A stretch of DNA of 64,000 bases from Charina bottae (Eukaryota; Chordata; Lepidosauria; Squamata; Charinaidae), in NCBI GenBank assembly GCA_023362775.1, contig JALMGJ010000005.1, positions 41,623,463-41,687,462 of the forward strand, given 5' to 3'. The position numbers and the translations under genes were made by a program. Positions 63,413 to 64,000 of the stretch are shown here, in pieces; the first letter of the stretch is position 1, and each line of letters begins with the position of its first letter. The notes beneath the pieces were generated by a model, which searched no databases, was not told the origin of the DNA, and saw only the letters and a list, made by a program, of their open reading frames with translations.

Positions 63413-63631
63413 CTAAAGTAGAGCTCAGAGTCAACAGAGAATGCCTAGCTTGTAAACTATTCATCTTCCTCCCATATATACTTCATCCACTGTAACTGCC
63501 TTTCTTTCATTATTCTAGAGCATACTAACTCAATTACTGCTTCTTAGCGATCATGTACATTATGATACATCTATTACCTATTTTTTAAAAACGTTACAAT
63601 AGCTGCTTCCCTATTCCATACTGCTTCCCTA

Positions 63632-64000
63632 GGCTGACCATATTTCCTTGAGACAAAAACGGGACATTGGGATGGCAAAAATGGGACGGGGTTAAACTTA
63701 TGTAATATTCCGTATTCATGAAAAAGTAAGACGATAAAAAAAGTTTTTAAGAGTTCTTAAGATCCGTTTGCTGGTCCTTAAACAGATTACTGTATATATA
63801 AAAAGATTTTTGTTTTCATTAAAATGAAAAAGTTTTATTACATGAACATATTGAGCGGCGCAACACGGAGGGTTCTGGGCGGTTGGGTTGAAGGAACGGC
63901 GAGGCAGGATTCAGTTTGGCAAGGCAACAGATGGCGGAGGAAGCACAGGGTGACGGAGTCGGAAAGCGGGTGGAATCGGCAAGGCAGGGAAGGCACAGGA
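63632..64000. mobile_element. possible DNA-transposon end cut by the window edge
   Basis: It begins at CTAGGCTGACCATATTTCC, followed by AAAACGGGACA and AAATGGGACGGGG, a motif pair I associate with hAT-like non-autonomous ends. From 63850 the sequence becomes GC-rich with repeated GGCAAGGCA and GGAAGCACAGG words. It runs off the right edge, so the family cannot be tested. It would be in a HOGA1 intron. Confidence 0.3.

Overview
The window reads as nuclear DNA of a squamate reptile (lizard or snake). The genes are vertebrate, with introns and GT-AG splice sites. The repeat set is also typical of squamates: BovB (RTE) LINEs, CR1 and L2 LINEs, L1, tRNA-derived SINEs ending in a BovB-like tail, hAT and Tc1 DNA transposons, and Penelope-like elements. 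The species cannot be told from the sequence.

Five genes are recognised by comparing translations with remembered family sequences. They lie in the order of human 10q24.2, read in the opposite direction: MARVELD1 (-, one coding exon, 12500-13027), AVPI1 (+, two coding exons, 18988-20866), PI4K2A (-, nine coding exons, 24568-35125, 484 residues), MORN4 (+, four coding exons, 45776-49575, 146 residues) and the last two coding exons of HOGA1 (-, 62077-63412, continuing past the right edge). AVPI1 and PI4K2A are tail to tail, PI4K2A and MORN4 are head to head around two GC-rich promoter regions, and MORN4 and HOGA1 are tail to tail. This is conserved linkage, not an operon; the genes have separate jobs: membrane adaptor, stress/MAPK-linked small protein, phosphoinositide kinase, MORN-repeat scaffold, and mitochondrial hydroxyproline catabolism.

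Region by region: 1-12.4 kb is gene-poor and holds BovB, L2 and CR1 remnants, a very CpG-rich hAT-type MITE with a perfect 8-bp target duplication, and one strong CTCF-like motif. 12.5-21.1 kb holds MARVELD1, a BovB and an L1 fragment, and AVPI1 with a CCAAT-rich GC region upstream. 24.5-35.3 kb is PI4K2A, with SINEs and palindromic MITEs in its introns. 38-51.4 kb is MORN4, with a long intron in its 5' UTR full of SINE, MITE and PLE fragments.

The most striking structure is 51489-60158. A Tc1-like transposon with long IR/DR-type ends and a TA target duplication is broken by a 4.9-kb non-LTR retrotransposon (10-bp TSD) and by a 2.1-kb L1-like element (18-bp TSD). The 4.9-kb element carries in its 5' region a Penelope-like element (15-bp TSD). 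That element has a GIY-YIG endonuclease fragment, two 273-bp inverted arms that are about 99% identical, and a hammerhead-ribozyme-like motif in each arm. The left motif has lost the catalytic G12. The 4.9-kb LINE has an almost intact endonuclease-RT frame with one in-frame TGA.
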